Assembly (NCBI GenBank): GCA_034008185.1
Contig: CM067081.1
Span: forward strand, 149,760,258 to 149,824,257
Origin: Gorsachius magnificus
Taxonomy: Eukaryota > Chordata > Aves > Pelecaniformes > Ardeidae
Length of the DNA: 64,000 nucleotides
Direction: 5' to 3'
The notes under the pieces were generated by a model. The model saw only the letters and a list, made by a program, of their open reading frames with translations. It did not search any database and was not told where the DNA came from. This document shows, piece by piece, positions 51,401 through 63,400 of this stretch. The position numbers and the translations under genes were made by a program. Positions within the stretch are counted from its first letter, which is position 1. Each line of letters starts with the position of its first letter.

Positions 51401-54400
51401 CTACTACCTGCCCATCCTTTTGTGGATCCAAGCATAGTCAAGCCTGCTCAGATGGAGTGGCCAGAGATCCAGAGATAAATGGTTTGGCATGGACCCTATT
51501 TTCTGCTGGTCAATACCTTTAAAAGAAAAATGTTTCTGAATATTGGTGGTGCCAGGGTATCAGTGGTACCCATTACACAGCAGTGTTTCTACCTAAAGCA
51601 CTAATTATTCTAATGCCTCTTTCTCCAGCTCGGTGTCCATGGTTATGCCTTTCTGAACACCAACAATGGCTACATCCTTTCACACCCAGACCTCCGTCCT
51701 TTGGTATGTATAGCTGTGAAGCCGAGAACCTTGGCGTAGTTGGAAACAGTGGCTGTCAGGGATGCTCTTGATTTCTCATATTTTATTGAGCCGTGAAAGC
51801 TACCAGGCTCTGATATGTAGGCACCCAGGAGTATGAGGGCCAGAGAAATCAATTCCATGTGCACAGATGTATATATGCACACACGTGTGAATGAAGCGTA
51901 AGGTACCCTGCCTGTCTGTTCTCCACAAGAGCGCCTGTGAGGGCTGTATTTGTGTGCACTTGCTGTGCTGTGGGTGCAGGTGTATCTGTGTCCATGCAAG
52001 GCTTCGCTGCCGGGCTGAAGAAACAATTCTCCTCCCCAAGAAGATTCAGCATGAGTTAGCACCCCAGTAATAGCTACCCAGAAGCTGCAGGGTCGGACAT
52101 TTGGGGAGTCTGAGGCTAGCAGGGTCCAGTACCACAAATCTTAGTAACATAGTAAGTCAGAGACAGTTTAGAGACCAGTAGGCTGCAAAAACCTTCTGGG
52201 ACTTGAGGGAGTGGACACAAGGACAACGTTTCTCCCTTGCGGTGCCACCTGGAGCTCCAGACCACACATCTGTCTGCAAAAACACAGCTGGCCTGATACT
52301 CAGATACCCAGGGACACAAGGATTTCACATTTCATACACATGCCTGTCAGCACAAATCCACCTGCACGCAGCTATAAGCGTTATCGTGGTTACTGGCAAG
52401 AGAAAGTGCCACCACAGGGCTTCACAGCAGCTGTCTTCAAAAAAGCAGCTTTGCACAGGGAGACCACAGGCATAGGTAGTTACTTCACTGGGTGAAGAGA
52501 AGGGACGTATCGTCTTCCCAGGATGGGGCAAGGCAAAGCTAGGCAAGGGCACTGCTTTATCCTCCACCTGAAATTAACCTCTCTTAGGCTGCTTCACACC
52601 TTTTCCCTCACCCAGATTACAGGGAAATAGCTCTTTTGCATCAGTCAGTCCTAGGTGAAAAGCCTACCTTTCTGTCAGTGGAGCCAAAGCCTAATTCCCA
52701 TCAGAAAAGATCTCATGCTGGTATTAGAGTGTTAATGGGATTACACTCTTAGCTGTGGGGGGAAAAAAATGATTTCCTGGAGGCAAGTGTATTGTACTGA
52801 TCTATTTAGAAGAATATTCTCACAAAGGAGGCTGTAGCCTTTACCTGCAATTTCACCTGTGTTTCTGCTTGTCCCTTGCTCCTGGAACAGCCTCTCCCAC
52901 TTGAACTGTCCTAGCCCCACACTGCCTGCATAAAGAAATACATGGCATGGGACCAAGAAGGCACTTGCGCCCAAACGCTGCCTTCATAGGTAGAGAATAA
53001 ATGAGACACCCCTATTTTTCAAATCAGATATCAATTCTTAAAGGGTGAGTTTAGGAAGTTATCTAGCCACTTACTTGGTTTTCAGGGGGGTTTTTTGTTT
53101 GTTTTTTAAATAAATGCCAGTATAAAGAAGGAAAGAAACTGAAGCCAAAGCCGAACTACAACAGCGTAGATCTCTCGGAAGTGGAATGGGAAGACCAGGA
53201 TGAAATAGTGAGTATCAGAAAGTGAATTTAGCCTTTTTTGTAGCTCCTTCTTTCTATACCTTGTGTGCCTGTATGGGAGGGGTGGGGGAGCAGCAGGCAC
53301 TCCGGTGTTCTTCTGAGCGAGACTGGCCCTGACTAAGGGAGGCTGGTGGTCTACAAGAGGACAGGAATGACACTCCCCTACAAAGTGCTCGTCTTCCTTC
53401 CCAGCATGAGTTTTCCTTCTCTTGGAACAGGGAGGGAAAGTGCTGGCAGGAGGAAGGAAGCACTTTGGAGGGTGCTCCAGGGAGCCAGTCTGTGTGTCCA
53501 TGGCCCAAATGCTGCCTTGATACAAAGCCAAGACAGCTCAGGAGTATGGTGGTGTCCCACAACGTTACCCATACATGTAGTATGTGAGATATAGCTGAAG
53601 CCACTCGAACTAATGAGGTCTGCAACAAGGAAGAAAGTGCATTCAGAAAGAGACTAAAGCTTGCAGTCACTATTAATAATAGACACAGAGGATAAGGGCC
53701 TGACTTAGACACTTGAGAAAAACAAGTTTCCAGAAAACACTTTATTGCACAGGTGTGGAGGCACTGAAAATAATAGCTGACCAGAGGGAGGCAAAAAGTG
53801 ACAAAATACCTTCTCTACTGTCTTTCGAGCAAAATCATTAAAAAGTGATAAACAAGAAATAGCAAGTACCTTCATGGCTGCATATTGCCATGTTGCATGA
53901 CTAAGAACCCAGATATAATGAGAAGGTAGAGAGGTTCCTCTGTGGCTTTATTTTACCCAGAAGAATTAGGAGAGAATAGATACTTAGGTTACTAAGATAA
54001 GAACTGAATTTGGAGTAAGATAGAATTAGCTGTGGGACACATGCTTCTGGATTACAGGGGAGACTGCTGAGATAAACGGATCTGATGCTATAGATATCCA
54101 CTTCAACAGGTAGGACAACCGAACTGCCCAGCAAGGCGATCAAAGTAGCTACTGTCACAAAGGGCTCTGCTCCCACTGTACTTTTCTCTCTCACTGGACC
54201 CACTTCTCAGAGGTCCTCTTTTTTCACCAAAAAAAACCCCCAAACAAACAAGAAAACCAAACCAAAAAAAACAGAAAATGAGAGGACTTTGCTTTGCTGT
54301 CATATTAATTTGGATGGCAGCTTCCCGTCTGACCAAATAACATTGAAACCTGAATGCAAACATGATGCAAAGTGTAAGGTTTCTGTCCATAGGCAATCAG

Positions 54401-57400
54401 AGTAAAACTATTCCAGTGGGAAAAAAAATATCAAAAGAAGCATGAAAAAACAAAGCCACTTTGTGTTCCTGCACTGCATCTTCCAGAAGAAAGGAAGGTT
54501 GCAGTCACTGAGGGTACGGAGACATTCAGTGACGCGAACAATATCTGCAGTGTGACTTCAGCAAGTCTAGAGACTCTCAAGATACACCCACTGCAGCAGA
54601 AAGCTGCCAACATTTCAACACTCAGATTTGCAGCTACGGTATTAGATCAATGACAGACTCAACATCAGTTGCAGCATAATCTCAGCAACATTGATAAGCA
54701 GCAAATTCAGACTGGAAAAATATGCCCAAGTGCTAATGATGTGTAATACCGCCAGCTGCTAAAAAGAAATCTAGGGGAGGGAAGGCGGCGCTGTCTGGAA
54801 AATACCAACTGATGCACAATAGTACTACCTGCAGCTGGGCAGCAAGGAAGTTTGGGCTCTCTTGTAAAGCAACACAGGGATATCTTAGCGTGAGGGGGAA
54901 AGGGACTCTCAGTTGCAGGATCCTGCCCAGTAGCTGTCACCTAAACACCTTCTTCAGCCTTGACAGAACCAGTGAAGACGAAAATCGCCTCCAAGGATGT
55001 TGAAACTGTGTGGCAAAACACCTATGGTGTGAGACCCCCTTGGGCAACCTGTATGTCTGTGTTGGTTTGAAACTACATGTGCAGATAGGGAAAAGGATCC
55101 AGCAGCACTCGCTACCAGTGATGGGGACAGCACAGACTCATTGCCCTGGAGCAGCAAAGCTGTTTGCTTTTTGGGGTGTTGGGAATGAGTGCTTCAGCAT
55201 GCACCAGACCACCCCTCCGCCCAAACTCTGCTACACATTTTTCTAAGCAGAGGCCAGCTGTTGCCAGAAGCGTCCTCCCTCAAAAGAACTGAGTGCTGGG
55301 GGCACTCCCAGACACCAGGACTGTAATTGACTTCTCAGTGCAGGAAAAGCTGCTGAGGAAGAAGCAGCAAGGAGGGATAGTGGCACCAACCTACAGCCAC
55401 TGTCACCTGGGGGCTGGGTGGAGGGCAAGTAGCCTGTGTGCAGACCAGCTGGAGATGAGGAGATCCAAGGAGTCCTCAGATATCCACTGATTTGCTTCTC
55501 CACTGCCTTATGGGGCAACGAGAGATGCTCAGCATTCAAGATATGGATGAAGCAACAATACCTGAACTAAACGCAGAACCCATAGAAAATGATGCAGGCT
55601 GTCAGACCAGAACAGAGAGTATATGCCACGGCTCTGGCAGGAGGTCAAACGCTCTTAGCCAAAAGGGAGTAATAGTACCAGTCAGTGTTTTGATTTCTAA
55701 GACATGGGCCTTGGGAAACACAAGCTTTATATATTCTAGGTCTGTAAATAACCCACATCTAACAGCCATAATAAACAGAACTGTGGCCTTGTAAAGTGAA
55801 TGCAGTTGAGACTGGCCAGCACCTGAATGGACGCCTGTCTCTAGAAGTAAGGAAGCAATTTGTGTGAATGAATAAGTTACTTCCCACCTTTTTTTCTATC
55901 CAGGCCGAAGCAATAGGCCGATATGCTCTGGCAGGCTGGTTATAAAGTAAAAGCTTCTGCGCTTGTGGAAAAATTCCCTGGCTCTTTCTTGCAAGGGACT
56001 GGGAGTCATTGTGAAAATTACATTTTGCCTTTGGAACCTGGAGTGAATAAAGTGGCCTTCTCACTGCCTACCCTGCTCTTATACAGCCTTGCTTTGCTGC
56101 GTTAAACAGCTGCTTTGCCTCATCTCAGAAGTGGCGCTGAATACAGCCTATAATTTATAGAGAGTTTCAAAAATGTCCAAGATCTTTGGAATCAGTCTGG
56201 GGGAGTTAGTGGGTTTCTCAGGTGTCTCCTCTTCCAGGCTCTCAAAGCACCGTGCTAATGACTTTCTGGCTGCCAAACGGTGAAGTCTGAAACTTGGACT
56301 GGCAATTTCATAGCTTCCAGATCCTTTCCTTTTGCTAAAAAGACGTATCAACAAGCTTTCAGCATAAGCCATTACTATTCTGTGTCACTTATCAGCCCGA
56401 CTTGAACAAGGAACCGGACCACTGAGAACAGGTTCTCAATTTAAAAGATGCAAGAAAGAGCTGGGGGGGGGGGGGGGGGGGCGGGAAACAGTCACTTTTT
56501 ATGCCAGCCCCTGTTCATCAATGACAAGCGGCTCCATTAAATTCCTGTCCTGCCCTGCCAGGACATGCTAATACTAATCTTGTTCACCTCTGCAGCTGAG
56601 AACTGCCATGATCAATGGGGAAACGGGCTACCTCTCTATGGATGTGAAGGTCCCCATGGATAAAGGGGTAAGAAATTCTCCTTTTCAGCTCACGTGAGAG
56701 AGGGGATGGGAAATGGATGCTGAAGAACCATGAAGGATGTGGTTTTAATGCTCAGCATTTCTGAGTGTGAGGATTTTATTGTTTCACCACATATATAACA
56801 CATGTGCTAAAGACATAAAATAGAGCATCATTAGAAATGCTCTTTATACCTACCGACATTCTGCTTTTACAAAGGCATTGGAAATGCCTCACAGCTCCCT
56901 ACTTTGTCCAGGCAAAGCCAAAAACTATGTTGTTCATTGTTTATAGGGCTGTGAAATGAATTTGAGATCTTCAAGAGTATAGAATGGGGGAAAGACTATG
57001 TCTAGCTGACCTAGACAGAAAGAGGGTTGGAGGCTGGTTTGCAACTCCCTTTCCCCACCCAAAAACACTCATGAAAACTTTGTCCCTCATTCTGTCAGAA
57101 TGCGATTTCCTTTATCCAGGTCCAGGATTAAATTTCTATGCAAATATTTATGGATGTTTTATGAAAAGTCCTAGTGAAATGGAGACTTTTTGAACATTCC
57201 CTACCAGCCCTAATGTAGGGTTATACATCTTCCCTCGGAATCAGTGCAAAATTGTCTTGTATATTTGTGTTCACTGGTACTTTTTCATTCAGGTTTATTT
57301 AACTCTCCTAAAGATTTTGGCTTTCATCGTTTCCTGTTAGGAAGTATTCCAGAGCCCTGCAAGTTACACTGCCCAGAAGTCTTCCATATTTCAGGAAAAT

Positions 57401-60400
57401 TTTCCATATTTTGGAGAGAGAGCATGTTTTTCAGCGATCAGGCTGGCTGAACTGCTCCCATGCCCACAGTGGGCACCAATTCCAATAAACTGACTGCTCC
57501 CGGCCACTGCTGAAATGATGCCATTTCCCAATGAAGACACCCCTCCGTTTCCTCTGAACGGCTGTACCACTAGATCTTGGAACTAAATTGTCTTTCGCTA
57601 TTCCTTGGTGTTTGCAACGATCAGGTACCTGCCAACAGCTTTGCCCTTCCTCTCTCAGCATTGCCAACATCTGCATTTGAAATACTTGCACACTTTTCAG
57701 ACCAAGCAGTTCAGCAATTATTTCTGTTCCCTTTGGCTCTTGTATCGTTTCTGGTACACAAGTACCAGGGCTTCACTGAATTATTTGGATACTGTTTCCC
57801 AGTTGCTCTGTAGAGAGCACCTATTCTCTGCAATAGGATATTCCTGAAGAGAGAGTCCCAAATCTCCTTTCTCCTGTCCCTTCAATTTTTTTCTCCCTCC
57901 CACAGCTGCACCGGAACAGCTGCCTTGGTTTCCATGTTTCTTAGCTATTTTTTCCAGGTGCCATTTTTCCACGTGAATCCCACTCCTTTTTGTCCAGTCT
58001 TAGAATCATAGAATGTTTTGGGTTGGAAGGGACCCCTAGAGGTCATCTAGTCTTCCTAATTTCTAGGGCTGTTGGGACATTTTCTCAGTATGCAGAGAGA
58101 TGTTATTTTGTCTTACAGATCACCGTACGTAAGGGCTCCTAAGACAGAGTCTGTCTGTTCCTCTCATTAGACCTTTTTCCCTCAATGCCCTGTTGTTTAC
58201 TGTTTCTTTTTGTTTACCGGCTGCAGCTGGTTCTCATTCCACATCTTATTTAAGCCCACTTTAACTGATTCTTTAGAATAAAATTTCATGAGAAGCTCTT
58301 TCAAGTGCTTTATATAAACCCAGATACATTGCACGTCCTTTATTCCCTTTATCCATTACCTTTGTTATTCTGTCAGAAAAGCAATCAGGGTTTTCCAGCA
58401 AGATCTATTCTTTGCAAGTCTAGATTGCTTATTTTGCTAGCTTAACCCCTTTCTCTGTCTCTGTGCACCCTCAATAACGTTCGTTCTGAGTCTTCCAAAG
58501 ATACCTTTTTAGTTCAATATTTTAGGGCCATCTTTCTGCTCCCCTACTCAGGGAAAAAAAGATAACAAAAGGTAGCCTTGGTAGGAGATATTACCTGTTT
58601 TATTCTGCAACTCTGCAAGTGTTATGAAGCATAATAGGAGACTGAAGCTGAGTGTATGTTAGTTTTACTATTATCAGAATACACACGGAGAGAGGACCAG
58701 AAGTGAAACTTAGCAATTCCCACTTGTGCTCTGCTAGCTGATGAAGCAGAGCAGTGCTGAGACAAAGAAAGTGCTGACAGAGCCTTGAAACAAAGAGAAC
58801 AAGGCAGGCAGTTGGCGGAGAGAAGGGCTGAGTGAAGGGGGTAGAAATTATTCTGTCAGCCACGTAAACATTGATTCCCCAGGTTGATCTCAGCAAGGTA
58901 TCGAGAGTGGAGTGAGATAGGGAAAAACAAGAACCAAAGACAAGGGGCAGTTGTTCGAGAGATCTAGTGGCAAAAATGCCTTTGCTTGCAGCTAGGGTAC
59001 AAAAGGGTTGTGACCATGATAGCAAAAGAATGAGGACATGGGTAGGAGCTGCGGCAAACCAGCAATAATGGCATTAGCCAGGACTGGCTGCCTAGTACAG
59101 TGGCAATACCAAAACTGGAAACACATGCATTCCCAGGCTGCAGGTGCCGGTAGTCTGGGCCAACATGTCCAGGGTCTTGTCTTCTCCCTTGCTCTTATGA
59201 AGTCTTGCCTGATCATCCTCAGCCCCGCTTGGCTCAAGGGTGCCTCTGCTTCTCTTGCTTCCCGTGGACAAGCGGTCATAGCTCCAGCTGTCTGGGGGAG
59301 GGCTGGCCACCCATTGCCTCTCCCTGCCCAAAAGAGAGGTTTGCCCTCCCTCCCACAAGGCGCAAGCGCTGAGTAGCTGCTTGTGCAGAAGGGGGACAGG
59401 TCAGGGAAACAAAGGATGAGCAGAACAAGCCCTGATGAAGGAAAGAGTCTACAAGTGGTGGCACCCCTGGGTCATTTTCTACTGCATCCTTTCCCCCAGG
59501 GGCAGGCCTACACCCCCAGGCCCCCTTCTTCCCCATGCCTCCCCCCCTGCCGCCATCAGATCAGACTGGCAAGGAAAGGGAGGCTTAATATCTCTCGTAC
59601 CTTCCCCACAGCCGTGCCACGTTCCTTGGGGGTTTCACAGTACTTTTGGAACATCTCAGCTCAGCAAAATGCTCAGACCTTGTTGCTTGGCAGTACGCAA
59701 TTGCCATGCACAGAGAGAGAGGGGAGGGAAGGGGTCGAGCCGTCTGCTGTTCCCTCATCTAACAATAACCCCCATCCCCATCAGCCCACCCGCTGCGTGC
59801 ACAAACTGGGGACATGCTGTGGAGTGGGCGCAGGCTCACCCTTTGTGCCTCGCCCCACTCCCATTGCCCCACGGCTTGAGCAGGTTAGAGCAGACACGAC
59901 TTTCCCGGGGGAACACAGACGTTTCTGTGTTCGCTCCCTGTCTCCCACACACATCCTCTCACCTCATTTTTAGGCTGGGGCTGGGATTTTAAACATATTA
60001 GGGTTCATATACTGGCACAAGGGCTGGATAGAAACTTTCCAAAAACTTTTCTCCTTCGGAAAAGAGTTCCACTGAAATCAACACTTTCCTACAGGAAAAG
60101 GCCAGTCTGGCAAACAGCTGAAGTTCTGAAGCAGCTTTCAATAATCTGAAATGTCTTCAGTTGAAATGTCTGAAAAAAATATTTTCATGTGAATCAAAAC
60201 AGCTTGGATTTGAATCAGCACTTTTTTTCAGTTTGAGAATGTAAATTTTTTTTTTCTTACTGATGTTTCTTAACAAAACTGAAATATGTTAATGTTTTGT
60301 CCCAGTTTGGCATGAAAGCAAATGTCAGGAATCTCAGCATTTCCCAGAGGACTGGGGAGACTTGGGCTGCCCACCCACACAGTGGGTAGGTTTGCCATCC

Positions 60401-63400
60401 TGCCCCTCCTCCGACCCCACCTCTCCTTCCTACCTGCCCCACCGAGCCCCCCCCCCCGCCCCTGCTGGGGATGATGATGATGTGCAAAGCCATCAAGGTT
60501 TCTCTGTGTAGCAAGAGAGCAGCAGGGCCCCAGCACATTGGCTCAGAGGGTGCGAGAGGGAGGGCAGCTTCCCCCCACCGCTTCCTGCAGCCTGTGCAGG
60601 AGCCCTACAACAAAGAAAGGATTAACTGAAGCCCTAGATGGAAAGACAGAGTAGCTGCCTGGATCCTGAAAGTCACAAGTTGCTGAATACACTGAATACT
60701 GCACATTCATCCCTGCCTCCAGCCAGCCCTAGCAGGGTGTGAAGTCTTGGTAATGATCAACTGCTTTTGCTTAGCCTTGGGGATGTATATCCCAGGTCCC
60801 CATCATCACTACGCCTTGGTCGGTCAGATGGTCCCTCACTTTATTTTCATGCTCTTATTCCAGAAACGAGTTCTCTTCCTCACCAATGATTATTTCTTCA
60901 CGGACATCAGTGGCACACCCTTCAGGTGAGCAAGGACTCACGTGACACCAATAGGGTCTATCAGAAATCTGCCATCAGGGACAGCAAATCGGTTCCTTTT
61001 CTTCATAAAACTGGCTACGATTCATGAGTAGAGCAGTGTGAATAACTGGCTTCTTCATTCCTATAGCCATTAAAATATTGTTTGGCATCAATTCAAAAGG
61101 AATATTAAAATTTATCTGAAGTTCAGAGTCCAAAAGCTTTACCTTAAGTGAAGCATGTTGTTTCATGTCAGAAGAACGAGACTTCTTCAATTTTCAGTTC
61201 CACTTAATATGTTTTATGTTCTGGTGTATGGCCCGAAACAAAACATTGTTATAAACTGAAAATTATAAGAAATCAAGCAAAATTTTTTGTGTGTTTTTTT
61301 TCCCCAGCTGAAACGGTTTGAAATTGGCACAGATGTGAGAAATTTTATTGTTGACCTGAATCTACAATGTTGGCCAAAAAGATTGTCAACAAAACCACCT
61401 TGTAGTTCTACAGACCGGTTCCTTAGCCTCTTGTGCTGAAATCAGATCTCACTTAATCCTCTTTTGATGATGTTCTTTTCTTTAATAGCTGTGGAGGGAG
61501 TTAATGTATTTAAGGGTTGTAATTGCAGGGAACGCAGTGTCATGTTTAGGGATTACACCTCTCCTTGCTGACAAGCCCTCTGTTTTCCTTCCTGCCTGCA
61601 GCCTGGGTGTCGTGCTGTCCAGGGGACACGGGGAGTACATTCTGCTGGGGAACACTTCAGTGGAAGAAGGTAGGTTAATCTGGAACAGCTGCTCTGTCCT
61701 AAGGGACAAGGTAGCTACTTCTGTAGCTACTACAGAAGTTCAGCTTCACTGCTTCACTTCTCCTTCACTGCCTGCATCTGCCTGTCTGCTACCTAACCGA
61801 ATGCTCTATGTATTATCTGGTTTCAGGTTTGCATGACCTGCTCCAGCCAGACTTGTCTTTAGCAAATGAATGGTAAGCGGAGGAAATCCTGTCAATGACA
61901 CAGGCCTTTGTCATGAGATTTTGGCAAAGTTCCCAGCAATTTGGCTTGACTTCACCACCCTCTGTGGCCTAGAGAAAAAGCAATGTGTTGTTCTGGGGCT
62001 GTACCTGCAAAGACCTGATCGTCTCCAGGCAATGCAGTTCCACCTCTTCCTTTGGGAGATCCCACCGAGGCCTGGCACATCCCTCTGCTGGGAAACATCT
62101 CCTGAGACTTACCCGCAGTCTTCTGTGCTCAGACTTATTTTGTTCCTCCTCATGTTGCTCAGAATTGTGCTACAAAACCTACAGTATGTCAGACCTGTCA
62201 GGAAATTTTGTTGCAGGCTTGGCAAGAGATTGAAATGCTTTTTTAAATCCTAGCTTATTTTTGGTTGGCATTCTTCTGAACTGAGCCTAGACATAATTTC
62301 TGGTGAACACGGAGGTGATTTATGACCCCTGTTTCAATAGCAAGCATAATTTATGGTTTTGCTTTGTTTGGATATGAAACAGGGCAAAGCATGGCACTTT
62401 CCATTTATTGCTGTGAGGTTTGGGATTTTCATTAACCCAACATTCAGTTACACCTAAGCACATGAACCCAGCCTGTACCAAAGCCAAAATAACTATACTC
62501 AAGAAGCCCTGCAGCCCTTCACACCTCTCATTACACTGTCAAGTTTCACAGGCAGCGCATTTGAGACACAAGCAGTGACTTCTTCTTCTACTCCTAACTT
62601 GGGGTGTCAGCTTACCACACTTTACATATTCATTTCTCTTAGTCTTCTCTCATAAATAACTCCTTTCAGCCCCTTTATGAGTCGTAATTCTCTCTTTATA
62701 ACCCCTTCCTCTCCGTTGTCCTGACAATGAAGCAGTCAAAATTGGAAGCAGGATTAGAAGACTGGTTTCTTTTAGAACACATTTGTAATATATTCTCCCG
62801 CCTCTCCCCAAACTGTGTCCTGAGGCTCCTGCAGCTGTGTCCCTTTGGGACAGCTTTTATTGCCACCGTTATCATACTGCAAGCTCATTCCTCATCTCAC
62901 ATTTTCTTTCTCTGTCTCTTGATTTATCTGCTCCCAATCCAGTTTTGCTCACATTTCATGTGACCCTCTGCTTTTCAGGTCTCTCCATCACATTGTTACT
63001 GTTTACATAGACTCAGGTACACATCTTAAACAACATATAATACAGATAACTGCTGGAATTATTTGGGACTGCTAAGTTGCATTGTGAGCTTGTGCTGGAG
63101 AACATAACAGCAGCCCTGCTAAGCGCAGCAGTCGGATTAATTGCTGTTTGGTTTATTGGTAGGGTTTGACTTACAGCCACATTGTTAGATTTTTGAGCGG
63201 GTGCAGCATGCAGCAGTGGCAAAATCTCTGCAGCCCAGGCTTTCTCACTGAATTTTTGTTTGCAGTTATTACTTTCCAGGAGCATCTGCTTGATTATGTT
63301 TTTTCTTTGCCCTTGCGGGCTGCTTCTCCCCTCCCCGCCAGGATTTACTGCATCACCGACATTGATCCGGACCACCGGAAGCTCAGCCAGCTGGAGGCTG

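Noticed and set aside
59383..59992. Two overlapping open frames of 185-196 codons in intron 18
   Set aside because: They overlap in different frames within a GC-rich patch, have proline- and serine-heavy peptides without domains, and lack splice sites in phase with CACNA2D4. Low stop density from composition explains them.
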